64,000 bases of DNA. Source: Theropithecus gelada. Its lineage: Eukaryota; Chordata; Mammalia; Primates; Cercopithecidae. Below, one piece after another: positions 46,283-58,708 of the stretch. The notes beneath the pieces were generated by a model. It had not been told where the DNA came from and did not search any database. It worked only from the letters and a program-made list of their open reading frames with translations. The position numbers and the translations under genes were made by a program. Location: NCBI RefSeq assembly GCF_003255815.1, contig NC_037673.1:4025840-4089839 (forward strand). The letters are read 5' to 3'. Numbering within the stretch: the first letter of the stretch is position 1; the number at the start of each line of letters is the position of its first letter.

Positions 46283-47514
46283 TTCAGAGCTGCTAAATAT
46301 AAAGAGACCCGCCAGGAACTGAGAGGAAGGCTCACATTTGAAACCGCTCCATGGGCTGCAGCACTCTGCATCTTTTCGTATGAATCTGCCTTTCCACAAA
46401 CAAGTCAGTTCTTTCAATATAGCTCCTGTATTTTTTGTTTATATACCACGGAAACCAGCATTCCATTGGGAGACCCATCTAACACTCAGTTTATGTTTCC
46501 CTAAATAGTCCCATCCTTTGTGATTTTGATCAGGTCCTAAAATAAAGATTATTGATTGTCGAGTACATCAAGGCTGCTCTTTCGTTCATTAGTTTTCTTT
46601 ATTTGATTTCTGCAAGGCCTATCTATTGCTTTAAGGCTTTGGGAGATATCCGCGTGAAGATTCATCATTTAAAGTAAATGTGGCAAATACAATTCTCTCT
46701 GAATATAAAGCTCAGAAGGGCTCACTAGGGAATCTCAGTCATTAAGGCCAAGAACGTATAAATCTCTCTGAGGGGGGATAAAATTTCAAAGAAGACACTT
46801 CTTCAAAGTGAATATAAGAAGAACAGTTTTTCTAAATATAACCCAATGTGAAATAGAGTTGAGACATAATTCCATTAAAACTGCCTCTGCACGGGCAGAA
46901 AGCTGTTCCTAAAGCCAAAGCATAGAGAACACTCCCCAGAAATCCCAGTTTGGGCTGGATTGTGAAGACTGCTTTTCATCTTTTTTGGAAAATGTGGAGG
47001 AATCTAAAACAACATATACTTCTTATGAAGGTAATAACCCCAAGTCAGAGACCATGGGTTGCAAAGCATAGTTTCCCCAGATCTGTGTGCTACAGCATGT
47101 GGAGCCCAGGCTTTGCTGAAGGTGCTGAGTGTTGCCCCTTCTCACTGTGGACTCCCAGATGTGTGCCTGCAGGATGCGGGAGGCCTGCGTCAGGAAGTGA
47201 CAGGCACATCTTGTCCTCAGCTTTGTCAGAAGAACTCTCAGGGATACAAACCCAAAGAGGACATGGCGGATTTCTCACATGGCATTGACCCGTCAAGGCA
47301 ATCGAAGGCCCTCCAGAGCCCCTCTTCTGTCACTCATCACATTCCTACAATTTGGAAGAAGAATCCGGATAATCTCACTGGTCTCACTATCCATAAAATA
47401 CAAGGTTAGTGGCCTTTAGATGACGCACCTCTGAAGAATGTCAGTTACACAGCAGAGAATTGACAACTGGAGCACCAGGTAGCCGTGCCCAGAGGAACTA
47501 AAGGCCTTGATCTA
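46283..47514. other. unassigned segment
   Basis: No repeat is recognised. Frames of 112 and 116 codons overlap at 46950-47409 in different phases with no family motif. Confidence 0.4.
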
Positions 47515-47519
47515 GTTTA

Positions 47520-47705
47520 TCAGCTTCAGCATCATTGACATTTGGCACCAAATGATGCTTTGTTGTGAGGGGCTGTTCAGCTCACTGCAGGTCACTTAGC
47601 ATCATCGCTCCCTCCCTCAATGGGAGAGCCGTGGCCCCCTGTCAGTTGTGACAAGCAAAACTGTCTCCAAAGATTGTCCCCGGGGGAGCAGGCAAATTAC
47701 GTCAT
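47520..47705 (-). mobile_element. MER5A-type hAT-Charlie MITE
   Basis: Plus-strand 'catcattgacatttggcacc', 'tttgttgtgaggggctgttc', 'ttagcatcatcgctccctcc', 'ctgtcagttgtgacaagcaa' and 'aactgtctccaaagattgtc' then 'cccggggg' match reversed MER5A in order. It is a non-autonomous DNA transposon relic. The terminal inverted repeats have decayed. Confidence 0.85.
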
Positions 47706-49498
47706 GTTGGAGTTCATCGACTACACTGTCAAGTCCATGCTGAACTAAATTTTATTTCTCAGCTAAAACAATTATACTTCAAAAAGTACAAGTTGATGAA
47801 TTCAGCTTCAAGAAATACTTGGAATTAATACATAGTGTACTTTGGTTCTATGAAAATTTCAATCATGGTGTCTGTTTCCTTAATTTCTTATAGTGACTAA
47901 ATTTATTATGTATGTGACGTTTGGGTTCCAGATAAAACAACTACTTAGTTTAGGGACAGGGTAAGAAAATCATTCTTAAGTTAATAGCTGCTTTTGCCAG
48001 AAAAAAGAAGCAGGCTGGGAAACACTAATGAAAATAAGGTTTTTCAATGAGAGTCCCAGCAAAGATTCTTTTTATTTAAATGAGTTTCTGTATCTTGTGA
48101 AAGCCTTCAGTTAAAGTGGCACATTATGCCTGCTCATGACTATAGATGATAGCCTAGGTTTCCACTAGTAAAATGACAACTGCTCTTTAAAAAAAAAAAA
48201 AAAAAAAAAAATTCCCTGTTGTTTATTACTTTGATTTCTGCCGTTTTAACATACATTTGATGAGAATACTACTTAAGTGTTAAGTTGCAAATTTATTGCA
48301 TCTACCAATAAAATTGTAGAATCCTGTTCTCTTTCACAAACTGATCAAGCAAATGGAAAGACCTACAGACATCCATGTCCAAGAGAGATAAAAAGAATCG
48401 CTTTTCCCAGAGGGAAAGAAAAAAAAAAGATTGAGAAAAGTTTGTGTTGAAAGTCAGAGACTAACCAATGAAGCTTCTACGTAAAAGTGAAATGTGGTTA
48501 GTCTCAGTCAAGGAAGAATGCAGGATTCAAGAGGAAAATAATGAGTAATTGTTCACTGTTCACACAACATAGTTCTTTCTGTTCCTGAAAACAAAAGCAT
48601 TTCAAATTCATTCATGAAAACATTCACAGAAGGAAAATTCTGAATGTTGTTTTTGGGATAGGAAAGAGTATCCCCTCAGGCTCCTTAAATCATCAATGCT
48701 GGGTTCAGAGCAGGAAAGGGGGCAACAGTAGGGCTATTGTCACCCACCTCTGAGCACCTACGGAAAGCCAATATCAACAGCGAGATGGACAGCCAACAGG
48801 GTGTAGCAGAGAACATCCGTTTTTCTCTTTTTTCTCCTCCTCCTCTGCTTTCCATTTCTCTTTTCTCTATAGCGAAAAGCGTATGTTGCCACTTTGCTTT
48901 ACATCTTCTGTTTAAAACCTGTACTGAATTTGAATTGACAAAGTTGATGAAAACTGCTGCTACAACATGGTGCTATGGGCTGGCAGAATCAACTGGACTA
49001 CATCCCAAGTTTCTATTCAACCACCAGCAAGAAATTAATCCTCACTCAAAGAACCAAGCCTGATTCCTTGAGTCTTGCGGGAGCTAGATAGATGCTTTCT
49101 TTACATCACAGCCACGTATTTAGTACCTTATTCATAAATTGAAGCAAAATACTGCTTCATAGTTACCTACCATCGCCACATAAAACTTACTTTATATGAT
49201 GGTGAGGATGAAGGCTATGGTCTATGCTGTTGTTTTCACTATGACAAATTTTTCACTGTTTACTTTTTGGCAAGTGTCTTGTAAGTTATTATAGGAAAAG
49301 TATTATGGCCTTCATTTTTAAAAAACTGACAAAAACAGAAGAATAAAATGATTTTTTAATCAAATGCCATGCTGACAAATAATGCTAACCATAACACTAT
49401 ACTAACAAATAACTTTTTATATTTCTTTTAGATTACAACAAATTACCTATTAAAAATTTGATTTTAAAATCAAATTCAGCTTTAGATAATTTTCTGCA
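47706..49498. other. unassigned segment
   Basis: No repeat or exon is recognised apart from an A23 run at 48189-48211. Confidence 0.4.
48189..48211. repeat. poly(A) run, A23
   Basis: Uninterrupted A23. Upstream sequence does not match a SINE or L1 that I recognise, so its origin is open. Confidence 0.95.
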
Positions 49499-49499
49499 G

Positions 49500-49768
49500 C
49501 ACATGGTGGTGTATAGTTAATAATAGTACATATTCTGGAGCCCAGATGATTGCATTCATGTTCATCTCTGATGCTTACTAGCACATTTTCTGGGGAAGAT
49601 AATCAATCTCTCTATGCCTCAGTTTCCTAACCTGCAAATAGGTAATAAGGCAAGTAATTACCTTGGTATGAAAAATCAATTGGATTTTTAATTTACAAAT
49701 CAAGTGAATTGGTATATGTGAAGCACTTGAGCCACTTCCTGACACACAGGTGTTCAAGACACATTACC
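49500..49768 (+). mobile_element. MIR SINE, nearly full length
   Basis: Sense MIR from the tRNA-like head ('tggtggtgtatagttaataa', 'attctggagcccagatgatt') through the core ('aatctctctatgcctcagtt', 'tcctaacctgcaaatagg') to the L2-like tail ('gtgaagcacttgagcca', 'cctgacacacagg'). This is the best-preserved MIR in the window. Confidence 0.88.
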
Positions 49769-52700
49769 TCTGAGTTTTCCTAGCATGAATCCTCTTGGAT
49801 TCACTGCCCAGAACAAGGGAGGGAGCCCCACAGCATCAGATATGCTGGTGTCATTACTGACGGTTACTAGTGTATAGCTTGGTGTGTACCGCATGCGGCC
49901 AGCCTTAAGCAAATGGCTTGTTTATCCCTAACTCTTTAAACCTAAGAGGAAATCAGGGAACAGATGGGCTCAACCATCCAAGTCTTCCTCCCCCAGGCCC
50001 CTGCACATCCCTATTCCATGCTTCTTCCATTCAGATCCAAGTACCAAGCTCTCTCTGTACAATTTACATCCTTCTGGAATCCCTTGATCTAAAAATATTC
50101 TTTGCATGGTTGCTTAGACATCTAACTTAGAATCTGAATTTTCTCCAGTTGTAGAAACTGCAGTTCAGTGAATATATTGAGAAACACACTTTAAGGACAT
50201 TTATCAAATGTATTATACAAGGGCATCTTCTACAGAACAGAAAAAATGGCAGTTGAGAATGAGTGGCCATCAGTGCAGGATCTTAGTCTCAACAACTGGT
50301 GAATCTTTTACCTTGAGTTAGAGTTGATACAAACTAGAATCTAACACAGTCATCACAAAAATAATTTTAAAAATAACATTAACTCTACTTGTCCTTTTCA
50401 TCTCCTTTGATTCTTGCTTTTCTCCTACACTTTTAGACAATAATTTATAAGCCCAATTTCATTTATCTTGAGGAAATATATTTTTTAAGTTGGTAGATCA
50501 GCAGAAGCACGATTGCCAGAATTCAGTGTTCTACTCATTATTCAAGAATTTTTTTATATCCCTTCTTTTGTCCTGAGAGTTCAGCCTTCTGGATTTTCTG
50601 GCCTAACCGTCTGAGACTTGGGGCAAGTCAACTTGCCTGTGAGGTGAATAAATATCCTACCCCCTCCCTTAGCATACGCTACCCTGGTGTGATCAGAAGA
50701 CCTTCCTGCCTCTACAGTAGCACCTGCCAAAATGCAGGTCAATTCCCAACTTAGAAAGAAAATTAATTACCCTTGAACTTTTGATGAGGTGAGTAGTAAA
50801 ATCTATTTCACGGAAAAGCGAGCCTTGCTTTGCTGAGAAAATTATGGGAATATTCCATGAGGATGGTCAGTTCTGCCGCTCTGAGTCAGATTCTGAGAAC
50901 CTTTTGATCCGTATGTGGTTAACACCCAGGCCTCTCAGTTCAACATGTGAGACAGGGTTATGAAACTGAACGAAAGATTATATGTGCCCAGAATATTTTA
51001 TTTCAGAAGGAGACAGAACTTTTCTTGTATCTCTCTCTCTCTCCTGAATTCTCACATGGTTTTTGTTTTTTTTTTTTTTAGAAATTGCTTTTAATGTAAA
51101 ATAACTTTCCTGCTTATAATTTTTCTTACTACAGTGGTTAGGACAGTTAGCCCATGGCTTTTTAATGTCAAAAGTTCACAGTATGACATAACGTTTCTAA
51201 GATTCAATAGCTATTTTCTTTTTGTTGCCTTCTATTTATGTCAAACATCAGTAAAACCCCTAGTCTGTAAAAAGAATATAACTTCAAAACAATTCCAATT
51301 AGGGTGGAATAAAACCTCAATATTCACCTCAATCCCATGTGTAAACAAATGGACTGACATGCAGTGAGGGTAAGTGACAATTTTTTCTGGAATCAACTTA
51401 GAAGGAGGTTGAGCTTATTTCAGTCTGGTGCAGGTTCACAGAGCACTGGACTCCTAAGGGGTCAAGATCTGGAGGAGCTGAGTTACACTGGGGGGATTGC
51501 AGGTGCCCTACACAGCACTAGGGGCTGTGGTAAAGGAGAGAGTGCACAGACTCTGAGTGTCCATGCTTGGTAAAATTGTATGAAACAATTGTTTGGGGAG
51601 TTTATGCAATAGGAAGTGTGGGGGTTGAAAGGCATAATATTTACTTGGATTAGATACCACACATTTTTAATTTGCCCTAAGAAAAATTACATTGGAAAGA
51701 AAAGATTTGGAATGATTCCTTTAATAGATCTAAGGGATAACTTTTTTTTTTTAAGGCTGAGGAGTACAGAAAGAACATTCTTCTGCTTTATTTATTTTTA
51801 ATTGAAGATGCTATGCAAGCATTTGCCAAATTATTCAAGTGAGAGCCATAATTAGGCAATACAAGTGGGGAGAGAGGAGCAGTAAGTGCCAACAACGAAG
51901 TGTCTATTTATGGATATTACCACACATAATGAAAGCAAAATAGTTGTAGCTGTGTATTAAATTTAGAGTATGGTCCTAATAATATTCTCCATGTGTGAAA
52001 CAGTTGGCAGGAACTATCAACATAGGAACAAGTTCGTGGTGGTTGGATGGCTAAGAAACTAGTGCAAATAATTAAGGATTAAATAAATAAAAGAGCTGAA
52101 TTTGAACAAAAAAAAAGCATAGGCTACAAGACTTTATAGTACAAAGTGATGTTGTCTGTTCTGAATTATCTCTTTTTATTGCATTCAAAATATTAACTAC
52201 ATAATTGTCAGATAGCGCCTTTGCAGACAAAGCCAGAATATTTCCCCTTAATATACTGGGTGGAAATGGATGAATTTGGAAACAATATTTTATTGCTCAA
52301 GTGGATGCAGAATCCTAGGATTAATGTGTTAAAAATAATCACTTGCAAATTTAATTATAGTTCTTATGCCACTGTCTTTTCAAATATAAATAGGATATGT
52401 ATGAATTCTCTGAATCCTGACTGGAAGGCAACCTCACAAAAGTATTCCTATAGCTATATCTGTTCACTTCGGCCTGTTGGCCAATTCACTAATTTGGAAA
52501 AAAAAAAATGGCTCAAGACAAGAATTTGACTGTACTCAAGAAAGAAATGGTAAGATTAATCTACATCAAGTTCTATGTTTTCTGATTTGTAAATGTCAAT
52601 CTTTCACAAGATACAAACATAAAAATTCTTTCAAAATTTTAAAAAATGTATCTACATTTTCTAAAGTCATTGCAGGAAATTTTACCAACTCCCTCATAAA

Positions 52701-53179
52701 CATACTCTCAAAAATGACGATAGCAAACTATGGAGACTGCTCTGGTGTCCACGATGTGAGCAACATGGCTGTGAAACTGAGAAAGGGGAGAGAACATCGT
52801 GTGATTCCAGCAACCACACAAATGTCTAAAGAATCAAAACCAGTTTTTGCCAAGTTAAGGACACATACAAAGTCTGTGAGGCTGCCTCTCTCTAGGGTGT
52901 TGGCTGCTATTTTCTCCTATTTTTTCCAACTCTCTTGAAAGGTCATGCTTGTATGTACAAAATGTATTGCCCCAAATTGATACTCTCTTAAAATAAAAAA
53001 TAATTCAGAAAAGTTATTTTGCTTTCAATTTAAAAAAAACAACAAAATATTGAGAATATATTTTCTATCACATCCTTTAAAACAACAACAACAACAAAAC
53101 CACTCAAAAAATATCTAGTCTCCAACTTTTATTTAAATTTTGCCATTCATGATTGATTGCTTTAAAGGGTTTTATAGCA
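49769..53179. other. about 3.4 kb without recognised repeats
   Basis: No repeat family is recognised. It has a T run at about 51066-51079 and several short A or T runs. The longest frame, 153 codons at 52477-52938, has no motif, so I do not call a gene. Confidence 0.4.
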
Positions 53180-53650
53180 CAGTAGTCCCCCCTTATTTGC
53201 AGTTTCATTTTTTGTGGTTTCACAAAGTGTAGGTCAACTACACTCCAAAAGTGTTAAATGGAAAATTCCAGAAATAAAAAATGCAGGAGTTTTAAATGGT
53301 GAGTAGTGTGATGAAATCTCACACCTTCCTGTGTCATCCCACCTGGGACATGACTCCTCCCTTTGTTCAGCACATGCTGTCTACACCTCCCCACCCATGA
53401 GTCACTTAGCAGCCCTCTTGGTTACAGAACGACTGTCCTGGGGTCTCAGTGCTTGTGTTCACATAGCAATTATTCGACTTAATAATGGCCCCCAAATGCA
53501 AGAATACTGGGCCTGAGTTGTAAATTAAACTTTATCCGGGACGTATATGCACAGGAGAAAACAGTATATAGAGAGTTTGGTTCTACTTGAAGTTCTAAGT
53601 ATCACCGCTGGCCTTGGACTAGATGCCCCTTAAATAAAAGGGGACCACTG
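53180..53650 (+). mobile_element. Tigger-type (pogo/mariner) DNA transposon, internally deleted
   Basis: Terminal inverted repeats are visible: 'cagtagtccccccttat' at 53180 against the reverse complement of 'aaaaggggaccactg' ending at 53650. The right flank is TA (53651-53652) as expected for a TA target; the left flank reads CA. Internal blocks 'aaatggaaaattccagaaat', 'agtagtgtgatgaaatctca', 'gagtcacttagcagccctct' and 'gttacagaacgactgtcctg' match the Tigger3/4 5' region as I remember it. An ATG at 53485 begins 'atggcccccaaatgcaagaa', the transposase start (MAPK...), but the rest is deleted. Confidence 0.8.
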
Positions 53651-53739
53651 TACTTTGTAGAAAATGCAAACTATGTCTCAGGTTGTGTGACAATAAAATA
53701 GTCTAAGGAATCTGTGACCAATTAGCCCCCCTTTGTCAC

Positions 53740-54312
53740 TTTGAAGCCACTGTCAGATAACGCCCCTGCCCTGCAGTGCCTTCCTTTTATACACATGCAG
53801 TCTTCCTCCCTTGACGGCAAACCCAGTGCGATCTGGCCCTTGTCTAAAATTGTGACCCTGTCTGATAGCTTGTATTCTAGTTCTCCAGTCCCACCAGCCT
53901 TCTTTCTGTCGTGGAAACATGAGAGTCATTCCCTGGCCTTGTAAACTGCGCTGTGGTTCTTCAGAAACCCTCCGTCCCAAGCCCGTCTGTACCCAGCTCT
54001 TTCTTTCTTGTTCCGCAGATCTCAGCTCTCCATGGTATTTCTCAGACAAACCTTCCTTGCCTACTCCATCGACGGAAACCACCCAAGCTTGGTGCCCTTT
54101 TCCTGTGCTCTACCCACTGACATTTGCTACTTTCACTTTAGGTTGGTATTTCTGAATGGGGCTGTTTCCTTTCCCCTGCCCTAGAGGGAAAGGTTGGTGA
54201 GAGCTCAGGCCTTCTCTGTCTTTTCACTGGGCAGCATTGTGTCTACCAATGTGAATAGAAAGTGTTGTCAGGGAGGCTTGACAGACCTTTGATGAATGGA
54301 TGGATGGACAGA
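53740..54312 (+). mobile_element. L2 LINE 3' region
   Basis: Sense L2: 'cagtgcgatctggcccttgt', 'tctagttctccagtcccacc', 'agatctcagctctccatggt', 'cagacaaaccttccttgcct' and the 3' end ending 'gacctttgatgaatggatgg' then 'atgg'. The terminal GAATG-like repeats fit the L2 tail. Confidence 0.7.
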
Positions 54313-54504
54313 TACATAACTCAGTGAATAAAGGAGAAACTACAGGGTGTAATACAGAATAACCATGGGTGGATCCGGTTGGTGGGTGAGACTAGAACAG
54401 CGTGGACTCAAGCTGCCTCTGGTAACAAAGTCAGATGTCATGGTCCAGGTTTAGAGACTGGAAAAGAGGATCCTATTTCAGTTTAGAAAAGGGGTGGAAG
54501 GGGA

Positions 54505-54524
54505 CAGACTGCAAGTGCAGTCTG
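54505..54524. repeat. 9-bp-arm inverted repeat
   Basis: Arms cagactgca and tgcagtctg are perfect complements separated by two bases. Confidence 0.9.
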
Positions 54525-55400
54525 AGTTGGGAGTCCTGACTTTGGTGACTGAGGCGGAAGTGGACGGATCGCCTGTCTGGGCTGAATGCAGGATCCTAGG
54601 TGAGGGACGGCTTTTGCTTTAATGCAGTCTTTCTACACAATGGCTTTGTTATACATGATATGGCATGAATTCAGCCTGAGGATGAATTTCCTCCAAAAAA
54701 TCTTTTAGAGGGAATAACTAACGTACCTAGCAGGTTCCCCCATGAAGAGCTTTGCAAAAGATTCCTGTAGCATTTTCGGTTTATAGTCAAATGAGTGGAA
54801 ATCTTTCATAGAGCATTTCTGTGTCAACACATACTTCATTCCAGCGTTCCCTTTTCAATTGTGTGTTTGGTATTTGCTTTGTTTTGTTTTTCTTGTCATT
54901 TTCTTTGACAAGATTCAGCATGGGGGAGAGGCAGTGACTAACCCACTGCTCCCGAAAAAACGTAAAAGTAACTTAGATTCCAACACTCTTCAACATGCAG
55001 CTGTTCATCCTGTAAAGGATCTTGGCAGCTAAAGTTCGTGATGAATATTGAAATACAGGAGATTACAATGCTCATATTATCATATTGTTATATGATTATT
55101 ATAACATGAAGTTAAAAATAAACAATATGCTGAAAGACATGGTTGTTGAAATCCTTCTTGCAAAATATAAATAAATTGTTCTCATAATATTTTTCATGAG
55201 AGTTGCTTATTGTTAGCACGTGAAACTAATATGATAAATTAGAACACCCTGAATGAGGTTCTGTTGTGTAAGTACAATTACCGTAGTGCTATTCATAGGA
55301 AAATTAATCTGAATTTGGCAGTATTTTACAGAATAGAATTTTATGAACTCTGGTATCAATAAAGCATGCTGGCAAATAAACAGATCAATAACAAACAAGT

Positions 55401-55418
55401 ATTATTATTATTATTATT
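55401..55418. repeat. (ATT)6 microsatellite
   Basis: Six ATT units followed by a GT-rich stretch. Confidence 0.95.
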
Positions 55419-56043
55419 GTTGTGGTGGTGGGTGGTGTTACTTGCAGAGGTCACATGAGCTGGGCCACCACCCTGCCTTGAGGACATTGCATAGAGAGCT
55501 TCTCAACAAGCCAAGACAAAGAAAAAGTAGGTCTGCCCTTCCATGCCCAGTGAATGTAACACTCATTGTGTTTAGCCTGGGGGTCTCTTTCGTGATTTTA
55601 ATTTCAGATCTGTATTTTTATTACCCTCAAAGAAAAGAGAAATTATTGTTGATGTGGAAAATAGAAAAATTTGAGAACAACCAGATTAAATACCCCGTTT
55701 TTAAATTTGAAATCATGTTTCAGTGAATAAATCTGGAGAAGATGGCAGAATATTACTTTGAGGTTCTTTGAGGGCGAGGGTGCTTACTGCCTACTGATCA
55801 TGTGGGATTATCAAAGGCCTGCCAATTTTCCTTGTGCTACAGAGATTGTGAGTTGAATGGACTCAGGGAGAAAGGGCATGTACAGATTCCCGAATGGCAG
55901 GCTAATATCCAGGTCCAACTTCCATCTCAAAGTGGCAGAAGAAAATGACTTTCCTTGTGAACACGACTATAGATTATTTTAACATTTCTCTTTAAACATG
56001 CCTGATGTAATCTTAACTGATTGATTAAGATCTTGTTGGTGTC

Positions 56044-56090
56044 TTTTTTTTTTTTTTTTGACGGAATCTGGCTCTGTCGCCAGGCTGGAG
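56044..56090 (-). mobile_element. extremely truncated Alu (about 31 bp plus poly(T))
   Basis: A poly(T) run (56044-56059) is followed by 'gacggaatctggctctgtcg' and 'ccaggctggag', which is only the last part of a reversed Alu 3' end. Flanks aagatcttgttggtgtc (56027-56043) and aagatattataggtgcc (56091-56107) agree at 12-13 of 17 positions, suggesting a target duplication around a severely truncated insertion. Confidence 0.85.
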
Positions 56091-56107
56091 AAGATATTAT
56101 AGGTGCC

Positions 56108-58138
56108 TTTATGGAAATAACCTGAGTCCAACAGAGGAAAGCCACATTAAAACAAAAACAAAAAAAAGAACATTTTTGTTCTGCCTTACGTTACCTCTAG
56201 AGCAATAGGCTAAGTTAGATACACTCAGAGGGATTGCCTCTCAAGCTTGAGGACCTGGACCACAGAAGGTGGCAGATGTATTTTGAAAATTACTCCATGG
56301 GAAATCACATGGGCCTTCAGTTCCCTGGGGAAAGTTGGGGAACAGCGTGCTTTTAGACAGAATGCTGAGTAACCACAGTTTGGAAGAGAAAAAGTTGATG
56401 TGATGAACAGATGGAAGGGTTTGATGTTTTTAAATGGAAGTTAAAGAAGAAAGAGGCAATAAAATATGGACAAATACTAATTTTCAAGCATGAAGGGATC
56501 ACACTGCAGGAGTTGGACACATCTCCAGAGAGACTCATTAACATCTGTCAAAGGAGGCATGCTCTTCGGTCTCTAATCTCAACCTTCTCTTCAAGAAAAG
56601 TTGGCAAACTGGAAATTATGGAGTGTTGGAAACAGAGAGGGCTGCATGGAGACGGTGGTTGGACAAGAGCTCTGATGTTCATTTAAGGGATGCAGCTGGA
56701 GGAATACATATCCCATCTCCTCATAATCTGTCAGACTATCCCTCTTGGTCTCTATCTATTTCCTACAGGTCAGCTCCTGAAGTGCAAGATATGCTGGAAT
56801 AAGTAGAAGGTGGAAGTCAAGGTGCTTGGGAGCAGTGAATGGTCACCAGCTTAACCCCAACAACTGCTGATGTCCCATCAGGTCTCTCCATCTGAAGGGG
56901 ACCCAGGAAGAAGAGGACAGATTGCTGCTGTTCATTAAGTTAGATTCTGTTGCATCACAGAGGGGGAGAAATGGGTAACAAATAAACTCGTAGTATCTGC
57001 TACAACACTATTTTATTTTGTTCAAAAACGTACGAACCAAGAAAAGACGAGTACAGACACAAACATGGATAGATAGAATTCAGTCCCATCTCACCTAAGT
57101 TACTGAAAAATTATGTGGTTGAAAGAATACAGAATAATAAATTAGGCAGGTAATATTCAAATTATAATTTGATTAACCAAATACTCAAATGTTCAACTTT
57201 CCCTACAATCTAGATTTAAATACACTACGAATAAATAAGATTGCTACTTCTGTGAAAAAAAGAAAATGTCAATAGATGAGAAAAACAATTGCTCATACTC
57301 AGAACTAGTTTGTAGTTTATGGATAACATGAGCATCATTTTGTTTAAGTTTGCATACTTGAGTATGAGCTGTCTTGGTCTGGGATCCTAGGAGAGAAGAC
57401 TAGGGTAAGACTTGGATGCTGTTGCTTGATTGGGAAGTGCAGTCCCAGAGATGTGTAGCTGAAGTCAGAGAAAAGTAAGGCAGAAAGGAGGGGTGGGACA
57501 CCAGAAAATTCTGAGCATAGGGTCACTGCTTCATGAGGAAAATTAATCTGTTGGGTGACCAGCCCCTTGAGGGGAGGAATGGGGAGAGAGCCGTTGTATC
57601 TTTCTGCCTCTTTTTGAGGACTTCTTTCTTTCAATGTCTGCTCTATGGGGCGGTAACTCCCCAGCACCGCTGGGTTACCTCACCTGGCGCCTTCAGCAGT
57701 CTCTGGGAAGCCAGATCTGTGCCCTTCTGCCAGGGTCTCTGGTATTGTCCCATAATCAGCAGGATGAAGGACACTGGAGACATTAGAGACTATGAAAATC
57801 TGAGATGGCACAGAAAATATCCCCAACTAGTAAAAGTTTAGGACACCATCATTCAAGTGAAAATTCCAAATTTGAAAAAAATCCAAATTATTGCATTCCA
57901 AACTTAGACCGAATTTTGCAAACAGTAATTGCTGTTGTATTTTTTGTAACATTGTTTTATTGTATTATTTATTGACAAGTACATAAACAAGACAAACGTT
58001 ACTAATGGATAATCAATATGTCTTGGTGGATAATGATTTTTAAAAATTCAATTACGCAAACTTGTGATTTTGAAAAGTCATTACACATTTTTATTTATAA
58101 ATATTTTTATAAGATAATATAGTCAGATTTAATTGTGT
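56108..58138. other. unassigned AT-rich segment
   Basis: No repeat family or exon is recognised on either strand. Confidence 0.4.
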
Positions 58139-58245
58139 ACTTTACTTGCAACTTCTCATCATGTCATTTGTATATAAAAATCTATATACAAAAATCTATA
58201 TAGATTTTATATACAAATGACATGATGAGAAGTTGCAAGTAAAGT
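58139..58245. repeat. nearly perfect 107-bp inverted repeat (fold-back)
   Basis: The left arm 58139-58188 (50 nt) and right arm 58197-58245 (49 nt) are complementary along their whole length except for one extra A in the left arm. The 8-nt spacer is caaaaatc. The arms begin 'actttacttgcaacttctca' and end with the complement 'gaagttgcaagtaaagt'. The spacer side also holds a 13-bp direct repeat, aaaaatctatata, at 58176-58188 and 58190-58202. It does not match MADE1 or another MITE that I know. Confidence 0.97.
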
Positions 58246-58652
58246 TCATTAATGGTATGATTTGTGTCCTTATTCCCATTTTGAAGGACAATGAAAACTA
58301 AGAATATATGTTTAGTAACATCTTCTTCCAAATACATTATGGTTCAGCATGAAGCACAAATTTTATTTAAGGGTTTACTACATTTTCATGATTTGAAAAC
58401 CTCTGAAATATTATTCAGCCCAGATAAGATATTCCACTCTGGAAGAATGTGTTTGGTTGGTTGATGCCTTGGAGATCAATTATTCTGAAATAGTAAGTTC
58501 AATCTGGCATCTTTCAAAGTCCTCTCTCCCACAACCACCTGAAGGAATGATAATATGGCAGGAAACCAAGAAAAATGAAGGATTTTTAAAGCCTCCATTG
58601 GAAAAAAGAATGGGTTCTTATAGTCACTGTGACCTTGGTGCAGGGTATTTTC

Positions 58653-58708
58653 TGGGGATTGATGACCAGCTCGGATGATCAACTCTCCCAGCTGATCATT
58701 AATCCCCA
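58653..58708. repeat. 19-bp-arm imperfect inverted repeat
   Basis: Arms tggggattgatgaccagct (58653-58671) and agctgatcattaatcccca (58690-58708) are complementary at 17 of 19 positions, with an 18-nt loop. Confidence 0.9.

Larger units (their letters stand above)
54313..56026. other. unassigned segment
   Basis: No repeat family is recognised. It holds a small hairpin at 54505-54524 and an (ATT)6 run at 55401-55418. A 127-codon frame at 55343-55726 begins across that microsatellite and is not credible. Confidence 0.4.

Noticed and set aside
48189..48211. A23 run considered as the tail of a processed pseudogene
   Set aside because: Upstream sequence shows no recognisable coding or SINE sequence and no flanking duplication was found.
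52477..52938. 153-codon plus-strand open frame
   Set aside because: It lies in unassigned DNA with no recognisable domain. One frame of this size in 64 kb is not unusual.
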